This document shows positions 36,662 to 44,987 of a DNA stretch of 48,758 bases, in pieces. The DNA comes from Collinsella sp. (GTDB lineage Bacteria; Actinomycetota; Coriobacteriia; Coriobacteriales; Coriobacteriaceae): contig DXMF01000018.1 of assembly GCA_019414345.1 (NCBI GenBank), positions 1 to 48,758 on the forward strand, written 5' to 3'. How positions within the stretch are numbered: the first letter of the stretch is position 1; each line of letters opens with the position of its first letter. Below the pieces are notes generated by a model. It had not been told where the DNA came from. It did not search any database and saw nothing but the letters and a program-made list of their open reading frames with translations. The translations under genes and the position numbers were made by a program.

Positions 36662-37624
36662 CTAGTCCACAATGACAAGGAATGTCGTGTAGAGACCCAG
36701 ATGGAGCCTGTCGCTGTTTTCGATTTCCACTGGGGGATAGATCTTGCCGGGCTCGCGTTGGTCGCGCGGCGGCTCAATCACAATATCGCCGTCGCCTGCA
36801 CCCGATTCGAGTACCGTGCCGTTGGTCGATCCAAGGCCCTGGGCGTACCAGTGCTCACCCTCAAGCCAAATGCGAAGATGCTCGCGCGATGCGTCGGCGC
36901 CCACATCGGTGATGCTGGGCGAGGTTTTGGGCAAAGAACCAATTACGGTGCCGCGCGGATCGCGTGTGAGGGGATGGATTTGCATGTCGGCGCAGTTGTC
37001 GGCATGGGTTCTGAGCAGACCGAGGTTGGGGGCGACGGTGCGCGGCTGCTCCAGGCTGCTCATAAAGCCACGTCCGACGGTAGTTTCGGTGGTGCCAAAG
37101 TGCCCGCCCGTCTTGCTGTCGCAAAAGCGCTCGACGGTGGCCACGCCCTGAACGGGATCGGCGAGCGCCCCCGTTGCCACAAAGAGCATAAGGTAAAGCG
37201 TGCTTTTCTCGCGCACGGTATTGCCGTCAAAGTTGTCGATGCGATTGAGGGCATTTGCATATAGGCGGCTGTCCAGCTTGTAGCTGGTGAGAGCCGACAT
37301 CATTTCGTTGGCGGCCGGACCGCGATAGTGCTCGGCGATTGCCCGATAGGCGGACTCGCCGCCGCCGAGCTTGCTGCAGATTGCCGCGGAAAGGTTGAGC
37401 GTGGTGACGGTAAAGTCGCTGTAGATGGCGGGCGCGCACTGGTCAGGCTTGCGATGGACGATGTAACGGGTGAGATACGAGCGGTTGGAAGAGCATTTCT
37501 CGAGCAGGGTACTGCCGAGATAAGAGTTTCCATTGATAAGCATTCGGGCGATCTCGAGATGTTTAAGACCGCCGAACGAGCGAATATCGTTATAGAGGAC
37601 CGAGCAAGGCGTCTCTGCTGCCAC
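36662..37624 (-). CDS. FHA-domain protein
   Basis: 320 aa. The C-terminal ~100 residues are an FHA phosphothreonine-binding domain: TVIGSLPKTSPSI, SREHLRIWLEGEHWYAQ and GSTNGTVLESG match the G-x-I-G, S-R-x-H and N-G-T landmarks. The N-terminal ~210 residues are helical and unrecognised. AAAGGAGG with 5-nt spacing selects the GTG at 37624; a TTG at 37654 overlaps that ribosome site. The gene precedes the kinase gene by 171 bp on the same strand. FHA domains commonly read phosphothreonines made by such kinases, so a signalling pair is likely. Confidence 0.85.
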   Translation of the reverse strand: MAAETPCSVLYNDIRSFGGLKHLEIARMLINGNSYLGSTLLEKCSSNRSYLTRYIVHRKPDQCAPAIYSDFTVTTLNLSAAICSKLGGGESAYRAIAEHYRGPAANEMMSALTSYKLDSRLYANALNRIDNFDGNTVREKSTLYLMLFVATGALADPVQGVATVERFCDSKTGGHFGTTETTVGRGFMSSLEQPRTVAPNLGLLRTHADNCADMQIHPLTRDPRGTVIGSLPKTSPSITDVGADASREHLRIWLEGEHWYAQGLGSTNGTVLESGAGDGDIVIEPPRDQREPGKIYPPVEIENSDRLHLGLYTTFLVIVD

Positions 37625-37802
37625 GGATACCTCCTTTGATTGCTTCCTAGCCAATATGGCGATAGGAATTAATGGCCCCCGGTGGGCGACGTATTAAATG
37701 GCCGCGCAATATATAGCGTAACCAAAGCAACATTATAGGCCACATGTTCGAAATTGCAGGAAGACTGAGAGATTTGGTTTGGACTGGACGGAAATCCCCC
37801 TC

Positions 37803-37861
37803 TGTCTTGATCTATAACAATTAGGACCGATTTTACTCGGTAACTGTTACAGATTGAGACG
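37803..37861. repeat. Family A palindrome, tandem pair unit 1
   Basis: TGTCTTGATCTATAAC, 27-nt centre, GTTACAGATTGAGACG. It lies in the 588-bp divergent region between the FHA gene and the DEAD-box gene; 37625-37802 shows no other feature I can support. Confidence 0.9.
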
Positions 37862-37883
37862 TTTGCGAACCGTGTCGACCGTT

Positions 37884-37942
37884 TGTCTCGATCTGTAACA
37901 CGTAGAGGAAGATTTGCCCTGTAACTGTTACAGATTGAGACA
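37884..37942. repeat. Family A palindrome, tandem pair unit 2
   Basis: TGTCTCGATCTGTAAC, 27-nt centre, GTTACAGATTGAGACA. Starts 81 bp after the previous unit, the same period as at 27-29 kb. Confidence 0.92.
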
Positions 37943-37980
37943 ATCAGCCGGGCCCACCTCGTCCGCCTCGTCATCTGTGG

Positions 37981-38212
37981 TTTACGTGGGGGTATACGGA
38001 GTACGGGTATACTAACCGGCGGCGAATCTGCTCCATCGCTTAGAGCTGCTGCGTCTGGACGGCGCGTGATAGGGCTGCCAAAGCGATCGCCAGCGTGCTG
38101 AGCAACGTCCTCTCTGTGCGCACCTGTTTTTGTATGTATTAGCGCACTACCAAGCACGCCCGCGCGGCCGCATGCCGTGCCCATTGCGCGTGCAGATAAG
38201 GAACAACAACAT
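37981..38212 (+). promoter_or_regulatory. Promoter region and long leader of the DEAD-box gene
   Basis: GGTATAC occurs twice (37991 and 38007), the second giving an extended TATACT -10 (38008-38013). About 195 nt then separate it from the start codon. Long leaders are typical of cold-inducible RNA helicase genes, but no specific structure is claimed. Confidence 0.4.
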
Positions 38213-40417
38213 ATGCGTAATTCTGTATCCGACGTCACGGACGCCGAGATTCTGGACGAGGCCCGCGAGGCTATGACCCAGGCTGCCTTCGATGCCGCCG
38301 ATGAGGCCAATGCTGCCCAGGCCGTCGAGTCCGCTACCGAGAGCCTGCCCGCCTTTGACGAGCTGGGCCTCTCCGACGAGATGCTCCGTGCTATCGAGAA
38401 CCTGGGCTACACGGCGCCAACGCCTGTTCAGGCCGGCTCCATCCCCGTGGTGCTCGAGGGCCGTGATCTGCTTGCCGCCGCTCAGACCGGCACCGGCAAG
38501 ACGGCTGCCTTTTTGCTGCCGACCATGAACAATCTGGAGCACATCGCTCCTCCCAAACCCGTGCGCGAGCGCGGCGGCCGCAACCGCCGTCGCGGTGTTA
38601 AAAAGCCCGAGGGCAACGGCCGTGGCCCCGTGATGCTCGTCATCACCCCTACGCGCGAGCTTGCCCAGCAGATCGACGAGGTCGCAAGCAAAATCGCCGA
38701 CGTCACCGGCCATGTTGCCGTGACCGTCGTGGGCGGCGTGAGCTACAAGCCGCAGACCGCGGCACTTAAGTACGGCTGCGACATCCTGGTCGCAACGCCG
38801 GGCCGTCTGGTCGATCTGATCGAGCAGGGTGCCTGCCACCTGGGCGAGGTCAAAGTGCTGGTACTCGACGAGGCCGACCGCATGCTCGATATGGGCTTTT
38901 TGCCCGCCGTCCGCCGCATTGTGCGCGAGACGCCGGCCGAGCGCCAGACGCTGCTGTTCTCGGCGACGCTCGACGAGGAGGCCGTGGGCGAGATCACCGA
39001 CCTGGTGAGCGACCCGGCCCGCGTGGAGATCGCGCCCGCCACGTCGACCGCCGACACCGTCGACCAGTTTGTGTTCCCGGTGTCCATCGAGGCCAAGAAC
39101 AACCTGCTGCCCGAGTTCCTCAAGAAGGAGGGCCCGGAGCGCACTATCGTCTTTATGCGCACCAAGCACCGCGCCGACAGCTGCTGCCGCCGTCTGGAGC
39201 GTAAGGGCATCAAGGCCGCCGCGATTCACGGCAACCGCAGCCAGGCCCAGCGCGAGCGCGCACTCTCGGCCTTCCGCGACGGTACCGTCGACGTGTTGGT
39301 GGCAACCGACGTGCTCGCCCGCGGCATCGACATTAGCGACGTGCGCTACGTCGTGAACTTTGACGTGCCGGCCGAGCCGACCGACTATATCCACCGCATT
39401 GGCCGTACGGGCCGCGCCGGCGAGCTGGGCTGGGCCATCACGTTTGTGACCGAGCAGGACGTGGATGAGTTCTACGAGATCGAGAAGCTCATGGACAAGA
39501 CTGCCGACATCTACGAGGCCGGCGACTTGCACGTGGGCCCCAATCCGCCCGCGGTTGATCCCGAGCGTGACCCTGCGGCCTTTAAGGTGAAGAAGAAGAC
39601 CAAGCGCGGTAAGTCCAAGAGCAAGAAGAAGCTTGAGCAGGCGCGTCGCGACGGCAAGCGCAACGGCGACGATTACGGCGATGTGGCCGGTCGTTCCAAC
39701 CGCGGTCGCGATGAGCGTCGCGGCGACAGCGAGCGCCCGAGCCGTCCCAAGCGCGGCGGCAAGACCCGCGTGCGCGAGGGCGTTCAGGCTCGCGTGGACG
39801 AGGCCGTGGAGAGTGTGGCCCGCGAGGTGGCTGCCGAGGAGCGCGGCGGTGCTGGTGCCGTCGAGCCGGCCCCGCGCGGCAACCGTGCCGAGCGCCGTGC
39901 CAAGCAGTTCCAGGGCGAGGCACATCGCCGTCGCCGCGAGGACGAGGACCGCGGTGGTCGTCGCCGTGTTGAGCGCGAGGACGAGGGCCGTGGCTCGCGC
40001 GGCGGCAAGCGCGGCGCGGGCGACCGCCGTCGTTCCGGTCGTGATGACGAGCGCGGTGGCCGCGGCGGCGAGTCCCGTGGCGGCAAGCGCTTTGAAGAGC
40101 GCGGTGGCCGCGGCGGTGAGCGTCGCGAGGATGCTCGCGGAAATGGCGGCCGCAGTGGCGCCGGCCGTTCTGGCGAGTCGCGCGATCGTCGCGATCCGCG
40201 TGCCAGTCGAGATCGTCGCGATGACTGGCGCAACTACGACGATACCCGCGAGGAGCGTCGCGGCGGCTATCGCGGCGGACGTGGCAGCAACCAGGCCGGC
40301 TCCCGTGGTGGCCGTGCCGGCGGTCGCGATAACCGTGGCAGCTATGGTAACAATCGTGGCGGCAAGCGCGGCGGCAGCTCCCGTCGCCCCGGTGACGGCG
40401 GCGGCAAGCGCAAGTAA
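38213..40417 (+). CDS. DEAD-box ATP-dependent RNA helicase with long basic RGG-like tail
   Basis: 734 aa. The helicase core has a Q motif (GYTAPTPVQAGSIP), Walker A (AQTGTGKTAAF, ~residue 90), PTRELAQQ, TPGRLVDL, DEAD (VLDEADRMLDMGF, ~219), SAT (~248), and motifs V/VI (ATDVLARGIDIS, HRIGRTGRAG). From ~residue 460 on, the protein is a very basic tail of Arg, Gly, Asp and Ser repeats (RGGRGG, GGKRGG), expected to bind RNA and favour condensates. Such proteins unwind rRNA or mRNA in ribosome assembly and cold adaptation. ATG 38213 follows AAGGAA. A deaD/csdA-like role is plausible. A terminator follows. Confidence 0.92.
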   Translation: MRNSVSDVTDAEILDEAREAMTQAAFDAADEANAAQAVESATESLPAFDELGLSDEMLRAIENLGYTAPTPVQAGSIPVVLEGRDLLAAAQTGTGKTAAFLLPTMNNLEHIAPPKPVRERGGRNRRRGVKKPEGNGRGPVMLVITPTRELAQQIDEVASKIADVTGHVAVTVVGGVSYKPQTAALKYGCDILVATPGRLVDLIEQGACHLGEVKVLVLDEADRMLDMGFLPAVRRIVRETPAERQTLLFSATLDEEAVGEITDLVSDPARVEIAPATSTADTVDQFVFPVSIEAKNNLLPEFLKKEGPERTIVFMRTKHRADSCCRRLERKGIKAAAIHGNRSQAQRERALSAFRDGTVDVLVATDVLARGIDISDVRYVVNFDVPAEPTDYIHRIGRTGRAGELGWAITFVTEQDVDEFYEIEKLMDKTADIYEAGDLHVGPNPPAVDPERDPAAFKVKKKTKRGKSKSKKKLEQARRDGKRNGDDYGDVAGRSNRGRDERRGDSERPSRPKRGGKTRVREGVQARVDEAVESVAREVAAEERGGAGAVEPAPRGNRAERRAKQFQGEAHRRRREDEDRGGRRRVEREDEGRGSRGGKRGAGDRRRSGRDDERGGRGGESRGGKRFEERGGRGGERREDARGNGGRSGAGRSGESRDRRDPRASRDRRDDWRNYDDTREERRGGYRGGRGSNQAGSRGGRAGGRDNRGSYGNNRGGKRGGSSRRPGDGGGKRK

Positions 40418-40450
40418 CATACGCGTCGCGCGGTAAGGCGACACGAGTTT

Positions 40451-40484
40451 GGGCCTCGAGCAGACTATGCTCGGGGCCCTTTTA
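40451..40484 (+). terminator. Terminator after the DEAD-box gene
   Basis: GGGCCTCGAG pairs with CTCGGGGCCC with one mismatch, then TTTTA. Confidence 0.85.
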
Positions 40485-41230
40485 GTGGGCTCAGTATTAG
40501 GTGGGGCGAGTCTTCTTCGTGGAAACGCGCGGAGACGGTCGTGGCAAGAGATACGGACTATCGACCTAGTTGGAGATTCGCGTATGCGGGGGCCGACATC
40601 AACGCAGGGCATGAGGTTTTCTGCTGACGCGCGGCGGCTGCGGTGCCCGGGCGGACACGCCGGGGATTTCGCCCGCTGCCTGGCGCCCTTGCCGACATCC
40701 GGCTTTCGCGCTCGCATTCTTTTGGATGCGGGCGTGTTTTTCGTGGCGCGCACGGGTCCCCCGGGGCGCGCCGTGCATTTTTGGGAGTTTTCAGCAAGCC
40801 GGGGTGACTGCATACGCGCCGGAATCGTCTTTTTGAGCCAGCGGGATCCTTCGGCAGGCGATTTGGGTTGGCTGACGGCGTCCGGCGCGGCGATAACGCG
40901 CGTTTCGCGTCGCGCCGTGCCCCAAAACGACGCCAATCGCGCGGCGTCCACGATTCGCGGCACCGCCTGCGGGGGCCGCGATGCTGAAAACTCCGGTTTT
41001 TGCACGGTACAAGCGGGGGTACGTTGGGACGAGAAGGGGTGCCCCCGTCTTTTTATGCATGACGCAAGCGAAATTATGCAAGACAATAGGGCGCCATGCG
41101 CCGGATACCCAGCCTGGGCGCGCCATACGCCGACGCTTAGGCCCTCGATATCTCGGACATCATCACGCTCTAAATACCAACCCAGCAACAAAATCATCCG
41201 TCTTTTCTCCGTCCCCATGGGGCCGGGTGT
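40485..41230. other. Gene-poor, repeat-rich stretch
   Basis: Frames here (for example 40449-41258 on plus) have no ribosome site, begin inside the helicase terminator and read through hairpins, so I do not call a gene. The stretch contains the inverted-end element at 40771-41007, a GGGGGTA/TGCCCCC hairpin with a T-run (41014-41053), and several G+C-rich self-complementary patches. Confidence 0.5.
40771..41007. repeat. 237-bp segment with inverted ends (MITE-like)
   Basis: The left end 40771-40796 (CCGTGCATTTTTGGGAGT..) and right end 40982-41007 (..CTCCGGTTTTTGCACGG) are inverted copies matching at about 20 of 26 positions. A third copy of the end sequence lies at 48502-48527. No transposase is nearby. 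Confidence 0.5.
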
Positions 41231-41265
41231 GGTATTCTATCTGCCGGGTATAACTTAGGAATACC
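41231..41265 (+). promoter_or_regulatory. Possible operator/promoter region of the DinJ-like gene
   Basis: GGTATTC (41231-41237) and GAATACC (41259-41265) are perfect inverted copies, and AATACC recurs at 41270-41275 and 41173. RelB/DinJ antitoxins usually bind palindromes in their own promoters. Inference. Confidence 0.4.
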
Positions 41266-41389
41266 AAGTAATACCAACGCCGCAGAAACAAACTCCAGAT
41301 GCGGGCCAATCGGGTTGCCTTCACAGCCCGTCGCCCAGCCGCGTGGCCCGCATCTATCCGCACTACCGTTGTTTCAAAAAGGAAGCGCC

Positions 41390-41593
41390 ATGGCAGAACA
41401 CATGACCCCGGTTGTCGCGAAGGTCTTGCCCGAGGAAAAGGCGGCCTTCGCGGCGGCAACCCAGCTCGTGGGCACCACGCCGTCCAACGCCATCCGCATG
41501 TTTATCGCCGCGTTCAATCGCTGCGGCACCTTCCCGTTCGACATCTCGCCCAACGGGGCCTTTGGCACTGCACCCGATTCTCATCAACAATGA
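41390..41593 (+). CDS. RelB/DinJ-family antitoxin-like protein
   Basis: 67 aa. VLPEEKAAFAAATQLVGTTP followed by SNAIRMFIAAFNRCGTFPF matches the ribbon-helix-helix RelB/DinJ pattern (L..G.T.S.AI..F...). The usual toxin gene (RelE/YafQ) does not follow: a palindrome and a CPBP protease come next, so the antitoxin is an orphan. The C-terminal toxin-wrapping part is only about 15 residues long, suggesting truncation near the palindrome. AAGGAAG before ATG 41390 supports the start. Confidence 0.7.
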   Translation: MAEHMTPVVAKVLPEEKAAFAAATQLVGTTPSNAIRMFIAAFNRCGTFPFDISPNGAFGTAPDSHQQ

Positions 41594-41600
41594 CTGTCCC

Positions 41601-41664
41601 AAACTGCCGGTACTTGGGGACGTTCATTTTCTGCCGGCAGTTAAGGAACGTCCCCAAGTACCGG
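41601..41664. repeat. GTCCC/GGGAC double palindrome, copy 5
   Basis: CCGGTACTTGGGGACGTTC (41607-41625) is a perfect 19-nt inverted copy of 41646-41664. An alternative stem pairs AACTGCCGG (41602-41610) with CCGGCAGTT (41634-41642) around a loop holding GGGGAC. The two stems exclude each other. Confidence 0.85.
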
Positions 41665-41681
41665 GTTTTGAGGAGGCTGGC

Positions 41682-42593
41682 ATGCTCAATGCGATAGCGT
41701 GGGCGCTCGCCTGTTTGGGCGTTGTCGCTGCCGATATAGCCCTGAGCGTGGTGCTGTTTTCTGTTCTCGATGCCGTGTCGGTGCTGACGGGCTATCCGAT
41801 TGACAATCTCGATATTCAATGGTTCCAGGCCGCCGCTCAGACGGCGTCGTTTTTGATGGCGCTGCTGTGGTGGCGTTATCTGTGGCCGCGCTCGTTTATG
41901 GCGCGTTCGCAAAGCGAGCATCCGCTCAGCGGGGGAGCGCGTGGGGCGTGGAAACGCATCGCCTGCGTTATCGTGATCGGTCTTGCCCTGCAGGTGGTCG
42001 TTAGCTACGTGACCGACGCCGTACTGTCGCTGTTGCCCGATGCCGCGGCCGACTACAGCGAGCTTGTCGAGGAAACGGGCATGGGCGATACCAGTCCTCT
42101 TGCCGTCCTGACCACGGTGCTCGGCGCGCCGTTTTGCGAAGAGCTCCTGGTGCGCGGTGTCATCTTTGAGTTTTCGCTGCGTGCGTTTAATCCCCAGTGC
42201 CGTCCGCTCTGGAAGCGCCGGCGTCGTGCGAGTGTGCAAGACGGCGCCATAGTGCCCTGGGCGGCCCCAAGCACGTGGGGTGTCGCCGCGGCGATTGTGC
42301 TGCAGGCGGCAATCTTCGGTTTTATGCACATGAATTGGGTGCAGGGTTGCTACGCAGGTGCCGCCGGCCTCATCTTTGGTTGGTTGCTCGTGACGACCGG
42401 AAAGCTCCGCTACACGATCCTGCTGCACTTTGCCTTTAATGCCGGGTCGTATCTCATGGGCCTGCTGTGGTTTGTGAACACGCCGCTCGACGTGGCAATT
42501 ACGGTCGCTATCGCCGGCGTCATCCTCGTTGAGGCAATGCGCTCGCTGCGCCATGCGTGTGGGATGGACGCAGCGAGCGCATTGCTGCCTTAG
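41682..42593 (+). CDS. CPBP-family intramembrane metalloprotease (CAAX protease / bacteriocin-processing)
   Basis: 303 aa with about seven or eight membrane helices. Catalytic motifs: EELLVRG (Glu153-Glu154), FGFMHMNW (His ~216) and LHFAFNA (His near 250), the EExxxR, FxxxH and HxxxN boxes of the family. These glutamyl intramembrane proteases cleave prenylated or peptide substrates, and some give bacteriocin immunity; the substrate here is unknown. AGGAGG before ATG 41682 sets the start, just after the palindrome; upstream frame to 41412 overlaps the antitoxin gene in another frame. It ends 4 nt inside ygiQ's 3' end (convergent). Confidence 0.88.
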   Translation: MLNAIAWALACLGVVAADIALSVVLFSVLDAVSVLTGYPIDNLDIQWFQAAAQTASFLMALLWWRYLWPRSFMARSQSEHPLSGGARGAWKRIACVIVIGLALQVVVSYVTDAVLSLLPDAAADYSELVEETGMGDTSPLAVLTTVLGAPFCEELLVRGVIFEFSLRAFNPQCRPLWKRRRRASVQDGAIVPWAAPSTWGVAAAIVLQAAIFGFMHMNWVQGCYAGAAGLIFGWLLVTTGKLRYTILLHFAFNAGSYLMGLLWFVNTPLDVAITVAIAGVILVEAMRSLRHACGMDAASALLP

Positions 42594-44734
42594 TTGCGGC
42601 GACCGCCTCCGTTGGCGCCCTGACGCCCCTGAGCCGCACGGTTGCGCCCGGCGGTGTTCTGTGCGCGCGACATGCCGCTGTGCCCTTTGCTGCCCTTGGG
42701 TCCCTTGGCTCCAGCGCCGCCAGCGCCACCGTGGCCCTTGCCGCCCTTCTTGCCGGTGCCATGTCCGCCGCCGGCAGATGTCTCGCCCGGGCGCGGCGGC
42801 ACGGGGCGGATCAGGCAATGCTTGGTGTAGCCGATCAAATCGCGACGCCCGGCTTTCTCTAGCGCCTCGCGCACGAGCTTGTAGTTCTCGGGCTTGCGAT
42901 ACTGGATGAGCGCGCGCTGCATGGCCTTCTCGTGCGGGTCGCGCGCCACATAGATCGGCTCCATGGTGCGCGGATCCACGCCGGTGTAGTACATGCACGT
43001 CGACATGGTGGACGGCGTGGGGTAGAAGTCCTGCACCTGCTCGGGCATGTAGCCCATGTCTCGCACGGCCTCGGCAAGGTCCACGGCTTCCTTCATCGTC
43101 GATCCGGGGTGGCTCGAGATCAGATACGGCACCACGTACTGCTTGAGTCCGTACTCGCGGTTCAAGCGTTCAAATTTACGGCAGAATGCGTCGTAGACGG
43201 CTCGGCTCGGTTTGCCCATTACGGACAGCACCGCATCGCTCACGTGCTCGGGTGCTACGCGCAGCTGGCCCGAGACGTGGTGCTCCAGCAGCTCGCGCAA
43301 AAACTCGTCCGAGGCATCGGCCATGGTGTAGTCGAAGCGGATGCCGCTGCGGACAAAGACCTTCTTGACGCCCGGCAGCTGGCGCAGGTCGCGCAGCAGC
43401 TGCGTGTAGCCGCTTTCGTCGACCACCATGTTCTTGCACACGCTCGGCCACAGGCATCGCTTGTTCTTGCATACGCCGTGCTTGAGCTGCTTGTCGCAGG
43501 CGGGACGGATAAAGTTGGCCGTCGGCCCGCCCACGTCGTTGATATAGCCCTTAAACTCGGGATCGCGCGTGAGCAGCTCGGCCTCGCGCATAATCGAGTC
43601 GTGGCTGCGCATCTGCAGCACGCGACCCTGGTGGAAGGTGAGCGCGCAAAACGAGCACTCGCCAAAACAGCCGCGGTTGGAGCTAATGGAAAACTTGATC
43701 TCGGCAAAGGCCGGCACGCCGCCCGCCGCGTCGTAATCGGGATGCCAATCGCGTGCGTAGGGGAGTTCGGCAACCTCGTCCATCTCGTCGGTGGTGAGCG
43801 TCGCCGACGGCGGGTTCTGCACCACATAGACGCTGTTGGGGTAGGGCTCTACCAGGCGATGTCCGGTGATGGGGTCCATATTCTGCTGCTGCACGTTAAA
43901 ACTGCGGGCGTAGTTGAGCTTGTCAGCGGCAAGGTCGTCCCAGCTGGGCAGCAGGTCGTAGTCGTAGACCTCGTCGAGCGAACCCGTGCGGTAAACGGTG
44001 CCGTTGATATAGGTGATCTGATCGACGGGCAGCCCCGCGTCGAGCGCGTCGGCGATCTCGACAATCGCGTGCTCGCCCATGCCGTAGATGAGGATGTCGG
44101 CGCCCGAGTCGAGCAGCACCGAGCGCTTGAGCTTATCCTGCCAGTAGTCGTAGTGGGCCAGGCGGCGCAGGCTTGCCTCGATGCCACCGATAATGATGGG
44201 GGCGTCCTTGAACGTCTGACGGATGAGATTGCCGTAGACCGTGACGGCACGGTTGGGGCGGTGACCTTCCTCGCCGCCGGGGGTATAGGCGTCGGTGTGG
44301 CGGCGGTGCTTGGTCACCGAATAGTGGTTGACCATGGAGTCCATGTTGCCGGCACTGACCAAAAAGCCCAGGCGCGGCTCACCGAGCACGCTGATGCTGG
44401 CGGGATCGGTCCAGTCGGGTTGGCAGATGATGCCCACTTTGTAGCCGTGCGCGTCGAGTACGCGGCTGATGATGGCCATACCAAAGCTGGGGTGGTCCAC
44501 GTAGGCGTCGCCGCAGATGTAGACGAAGTCACACTGGTCCCAACCGCGCGCGTCCATATCGGCGCGGCTGACGGGGAGGAACTTATCGCGGCCCGGGCGC
44601 CAGGGACGGGCGGGCGCTGCCGGGGTATGAGCGGCGTGGCCGCCCTGGGCCTTGCTGCCGCGCTTTTGCTGCTGGCCCTGTTTGCCCTGCTGACTGCGCT
44701 GGTTATTCTGAGCGTGCTGAGGCTTTTTTGCCAC
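42590..44734 (-). CDS. ygiQ: YgiQ-family radical SAM protein (UPF0313)
   Basis: 714 aa. Basic, low-complexity N-terminus, then the UPF0313 N-domain (FLPVSRADMDARGWDQCD, GDAYVDHPSFGMA, GGIEASLRR), the radical SAM cluster CFGECSFC near residue 353, CKNKRCLWP, the segment FVRSGIRFDYTM, RVAPEHVSDAVL, SSHPGSTMKEAVDLAE, and a Gly/Lys-rich tail. It binds a 4Fe-4S cluster and S-adenosylmethionine; the reaction is not known. GTG 44734 is chosen because GGGAGG stands four bases upstream. The Gly/Lys/Arg-rich tail of ~50 residues is longer than usual and may bind RNA. Confidence 0.93.
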   Translation of the reverse strand: MAKKPQHAQNNQRSQQGKQGQQQKRGSKAQGGHAAHTPAAPARPWRPGRDKFLPVSRADMDARGWDQCDFVYICGDAYVDHPSFGMAIISRVLDAHGYKVGIICQPDWTDPASISVLGEPRLGFLVSAGNMDSMVNHYSVTKHRRHTDAYTPGGEEGHRPNRAVTVYGNLIRQTFKDAPIIIGGIEASLRRLAHYDYWQDKLKRSVLLDSGADILIYGMGEHAIVEIADALDAGLPVDQITYINGTVYRTGSLDEVYDYDLLPSWDDLAADKLNYARSFNVQQQNMDPITGHRLVEPYPNSVYVVQNPPSATLTTDEMDEVAELPYARDWHPDYDAAGGVPAFAEIKFSISSNRGCFGECSFCALTFHQGRVLQMRSHDSIMREAELLTRDPEFKGYINDVGGPTANFIRPACDKQLKHGVCKNKRCLWPSVCKNMVVDESGYTQLLRDLRQLPGVKKVFVRSGIRFDYTMADASDEFLRELLEHHVSGQLRVAPEHVSDAVLSVMGKPSRAVYDAFCRKFERLNREYGLKQYVVPYLISSHPGSTMKEAVDLAEAVRDMGYMPEQVQDFYPTPSTMSTCMYYTGVDPRTMEPIYVARDPHEKAMQRALIQYRKPENYKLVREALEKAGRRDLIGYTKHCLIRPVPPRPGETSAGGGHGTGKKGGKGHGGAGGAGAKGPKGSKGHSGMSRAQNTAGRNRAAQGRQGANGGGRRN

Positions 44735-44771
44735 GATCCCTCCCGGTGTTTGTATGCTGCACGTAATTGTA

Positions 44772-44806
44772 ACCAGTCTTTTTGGGACGGGGCTAAAAAG
44801 ACTGGT
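44772..44806. repeat. GTCCC/GGGAC-loop hairpin, copy 6
   Basis: ACCAGTCTTTTT (44772-44783) pairs perfectly with AAAAAGACTGGT (44795-44806); the loop holds GGGACGGGG. It sits in the divergent region between ygiQ and the YoaK-type gene. Confidence 0.8.
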
Positions 44807-44987
44807 GGAGTACATGGGCTGGCGGATCGGCGTGTCGATGCGGGTGCCGTTTGTTTCCAGACTGTGTATCCCCGTGTCGAAGGAGCCGTCTCGCGCGCAC
44901 GCCATGTTGTCAATGGGTTACAGTATGAACGGCGGTTATGTTTCCGCCAACGCACGAGAGGGTCGTCAACAAGGAGGATGCACGACG

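Noticed and set aside
40449..41258. Plus-strand frame of 269 codons
   Set aside because: It begins inside the helicase terminator, reads through several hairpins and both ends of the inverted-end element, lacks a ribosome site and has no domain.
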